Assembly (NCBI GenBank): GCA_002085355.1
Contig: NATN01000239.1
Span: forward strand, 1 to 6,698
Length of the DNA: 6,698 nucleotides
Source of the DNA: Candidatus Zhuqueibacterota bacterium 4484_87
GTDB lineage: Bacteria; Zhuqueibacterota; Zhuqueibacteria; Thermofontimicrobiales; Thermofontimicrobiaceae
Direction: 5' to 3'
Each line of letters starts with the position of its first letter. Position 1 is the stretch's first letter. The translations under genes and the position numbers were made by a program. Shown one piece after another: positions 4,876 to 6,698 of the stretch. A model generated the notes under the pieces. That model was given only the letters and a program-made list of their open reading frames with translations, made no database searches and was not told where the DNA came from.

Positions 4876-6348
4876 GTGCAGGAAAAAGCCTATAACTGGA
4901 TCGCTCCGCCGCCAAAGGTTCAGCTTGATCAGGAGGGGTTGGATGACATCAAAGGCCTGGGCAGACTGTTTTTGCCGGCAATGACCAATTCCGATTTTGA
5001 GCCAGTTTACACAGTGATGCAGGGAGATTCAATTGTAAAAGTCCAGAAAATGGGACGCAGCTTGTTCCTGAAGCCCGGAAAGTACACCGTTTATCTGGGC
5101 TCTGGCAATTTGAATCAAATGATCAAAAAAAGTGTGACTCTTCAACCTGAGGAAACATTCATCCTGCAGCCTGATTGGAGTGGGCTCACTATTCGCGTTA
5201 TAGACGAAGCGAGAAACTGGCTCAAGGAAGCATACGAAATTTACCGGCTTCCAGAAGGCGAAGCTTTCGGCATCGGCTATGGCGCAGACGAACAGTTGGG
5301 AGAAAATCCGCAGACATGGATTCTTCGCCCGGGTTTGTACAAAATTGTGAAATTAGGCGAACACGTCAACACATACCTCAATTTTGCCACAGTGCGGCTG
5401 CTTCCTGGCGAACTCACGCAGTACACAATCGTCGTGGACAGCGATACGAAAAACTTTATCGGCGCGGGAATTTTACTTTCTGAAATTAAAAAGCCCGGAC
5501 TTTCTACCTGGACGACCTACAGCGCTTTGTACGGCAGCTTCACTCTGAATCGTGCCAATGACGTCACTTCACAGAATCAGCAGACAAGCATGGCTTTTGT
5601 GGCGCAGTTGGATTACAACGTCAAATATAGCACAAACCGCCACTTTTTCCTATCGCGCGGCATTGTCGAAGAAGGCTGGAACATGCAGCGTAAACAAAAT
5701 ACTTTCCGCAGCTATCTTGACAATGTGCGCTGGAAAAATACTTACATTTTCTATTTTTTGCCTGGGATCGGCGTGTACGGACGTTTTTTTCTGGAAACGA
5801 ATTTATTTCAAACAACCTATTACTACGATAAGCCGAGAACCATCCTTCTGTACGATGTTGACGGAAAATTGCATGTAAAACATTTGAATGCGGAAAAAGT
5901 TGATGTCTCGCCTCATTTCTCACCTCTTGAGCTAAAAGAAGGATTGGGTATCAATCTTTCTTTGATTCGATCCATGCGCGCCAATTTCAACATTCGTTTT
6001 GGCATGGGATTTCGGCAAAATCTCAATAAAGAATTATTCATTCAAAGCACTGACAATGATACGACATTTTATCAGAAAAATTCAATTTACCAGCGCGGGC
6101 CTGAAGCTTCTCTCCTGGGCAATTACCGTTTCTTTCGCAATATTATGATTACATCCGAATTGGATGTATTAGCGCCTTCAGGCAATTACAACAGGCTTGT
6201 TTACGAATGGGAAAATAATATCAACTACCGCGTATCAAAAAATATTTCTCTGGATTACACCATACGATTGAAACGCGATCCTTCAATTATTTCGTACGTT
6301 CAGTCAGAGCAAATTTTATTGTTGCGCTATTCATTCATTTTATTTTAA
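4876..6348 (+). CDS. Outer-membrane beta-barrel protein with N-terminal PEGA/Cna-B-like domains, in the MCE operon
   Basis: A 490-codon ORF of a type I do not know by name. Seen: a Pro-rich start (WIAPPPK); two beta-rich modules (about 41-98 and 103-188), each with an LKPGKYTVYL or LRPGLYKIVKL strand pair and a TLQPEE or LLPGEL turn, resembling PEGA or Cna-B folds; then about 290 residues of alternating polar/aromatic strands (200-490), ending YSFILF with a terminal Phe as in BamA-assembled outer-membrane proteins. The last 50 residues (YEWENNINYRVSKNISLDY) look like DUF481/DUF3078-type barrels. GTG 4876 is the only standard start in frame after a stop at 4696-4698; it has no ribosome binding site, and no signal peptide is encoded. 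Either the protein is made as a -1 frameshift extension of the lipoprotein, or the start was damaged by an indel. Its place between the lipoprotein and MlaE genes suggests an outer-membrane component of the lipid transporter. Confidence 0.75.
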   Translation: MQEKAYNWIAPPPKVQLDQEGLDDIKGLGRLFLPAMTNSDFEPVYTVMQGDSIVKVQKMGRSLFLKPGKYTVYLGSGNLNQMIKKSVTLQPEETFILQPDWSGLTIRVIDEARNWLKEAYEIYRLPEGEAFGIGYGADEQLGENPQTWILRPGLYKIVKLGEHVNTYLNFATVRLLPGELTQYTIVVDSDTKNFIGAGILLSEIKKPGLSTWTTYSALYGSFTLNRANDVTSQNQQTSMAFVAQLDYNVKYSTNRHFFLSRGIVEEGWNMQRKQNTFRSYLDNVRWKNTYIFYFLPGIGVYGRFFLETNLFQTTYYYDKPRTILLYDVDGKLHVKHLNAEKVDVSPHFSPLELKEGLGINLSLIRSMRANFNIRFGMGFRQNLNKELFIQSTDNDTTFYQKNSIYQRGPEASLLGNYRFFRNIMITSELDVLAPSGNYNRLVYEWENNINYRVSKNISLDYTIRLKRDPSIISYVQSEQILLLRYSFILF

Positions 6349-6355
6349 AATACCC

Positions 6356-6698
6356 ATGATTGATATAAAAAAAATTGAAAATACGCTCAAATTCATCGGC
6401 GATTTGAAAACACCGGACATAAAGCTCGCCTGGCGATCAGTAAAAAAAGAAATGGCAGCCATGTCCCAAAAGCGGATTTTATTTGATTTGTCAGATTTAA
6501 AATCCATCGACAGCGCCGGGGTTGCCTTTTTGGATGAAATAAAAAATAGTTCTGATAAAAAAATCGAATTCATTAATATCAACCGCAACATAAATCAAAC
6601 GATACAAGCCTTTTCTACCCGCGAAATGGACGAGCCTGAGCCGCCGCGTACGCCGTCTTTTTTTGAGCGGATTGGAGACATTGGTTTTCGCGGTTTTC
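6356..6698 (+). CDS. mlaE: STAS-MlaE fusion, ABC transporter permease (partial, C-terminus beyond the window)
   Basis: The first 114 residues of a gene that runs off the window. Seen: a STAS domain (about 1-85) with the signature FDLSDLKSIDSAGVAFLDEI (43-62), including the DSAG loop around S53 where regulatory phosphorylation occurs in other STAS proteins; then a Pro-rich linker (DEPEPPRTP) and SFFERIGDIGFR, which matches the usual amphipathic entry of MlaE-family permeases just before the first membrane helix. In E. coli the STAS protein MlaB is separate from the permease MlaE; fused forms are known in other phyla. The ATG is 7 nt after the stop of the barrel ORF and lacks a Shine-Dalgarno, so it probably depends on coupled translation. 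The permease part rests on the short linker region and on operon context; the ATPase gene (mlaF) should follow downstream but is not in view. Confidence 0.85.
   Translation, partial: MIDIKKIENTLKFIGDLKTPDIKLAWRSVKKEMAAMSQKRILFDLSDLKSIDSAGVAFLDEIKNSSDKKIEFININRNINQTIQAFSTREMDEPEPPRTPSFFERIGDIGFRGF

Noticed and set aside
4931..4945. Internal AGGAGG as the real translation start of the barrel protein
   Set aside because: The in-frame TTG 4939 is only 2 nt away, too close, and the ATG at 4943 is out of frame and stops after a few codons; no signal peptide follows in either case.
6340..6591. Minus-strand ORF of 83 codons at the window end
   Set aside because: It is the antisense shadow of the STAS domain, which is clearly coding on the plus strand.

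Overview
The window looks like chromosomal DNA from a double-membraned (diderm) Gram-negative bacterium outside the usual model phyla. The signs are an MCE/Mla-type lipid transport operon with a lipoprotein and an outer-membrane beta-barrel, a DPP5-like secreted S9 peptidase, coding regions of moderate GC and very AT-rich intergenic DNA. The style recalls Calditrichota/KSB1 or a Bacteroidota-related FCB lineage, but this is an impression from protein style and was not tested by any search.

Layout: (1) 31-435, minus strand, a small unrecognised secreted protein with a TTG start. (2) 436-871, a divergent intergenic region with a good sigma70-like promoter for each flanking gene and, between them, an imperfect inverted repeat built from 10-nt units. 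(3) 872-2905, plus strand, an exported S9C/DPP5-like peptidase with a seven-motif propeller and an intact Ser-Asp-His triad. (4) 2906-3215, a second gene-free region holding a nested inverted-repeat element of about 230 bp with MITE-like features, then a GC-rich hairpin with a T-rich tail. (5) 3216 to the window end, a tight plus-strand operon: an MlaD-type MCE protein, an ABC_trans_aux lipoprotein (PqiC-like), a 490-codon ORF with PEGA/Cna-B-like domains and an outer-membrane barrel, and the start of a STAS-MlaE permease fusion that runs off the window.

How they work together: the permease (with a STAS domain doing MlaB's job), an ATPase presumably encoded downstream and the MCE protein would form an inner-membrane lipid transporter whose substrate path reaches the outer membrane through the lipoprotein. 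The barrel ORF is the unfamiliar part and could be a dedicated outer-membrane end of the system. It has no ATG, no ribosome binding site and no signal peptide. However, the end of the lipoprotein gene carries two in-phase slippery heptamers (A AAA AAT and A AAA AAC), and a -1 shift at either would fuse the lipoprotein to the barrel as one 718-residue lipidated protein. A homopolymer sequencing error would give the same picture. This junction is the most interesting point of the window.
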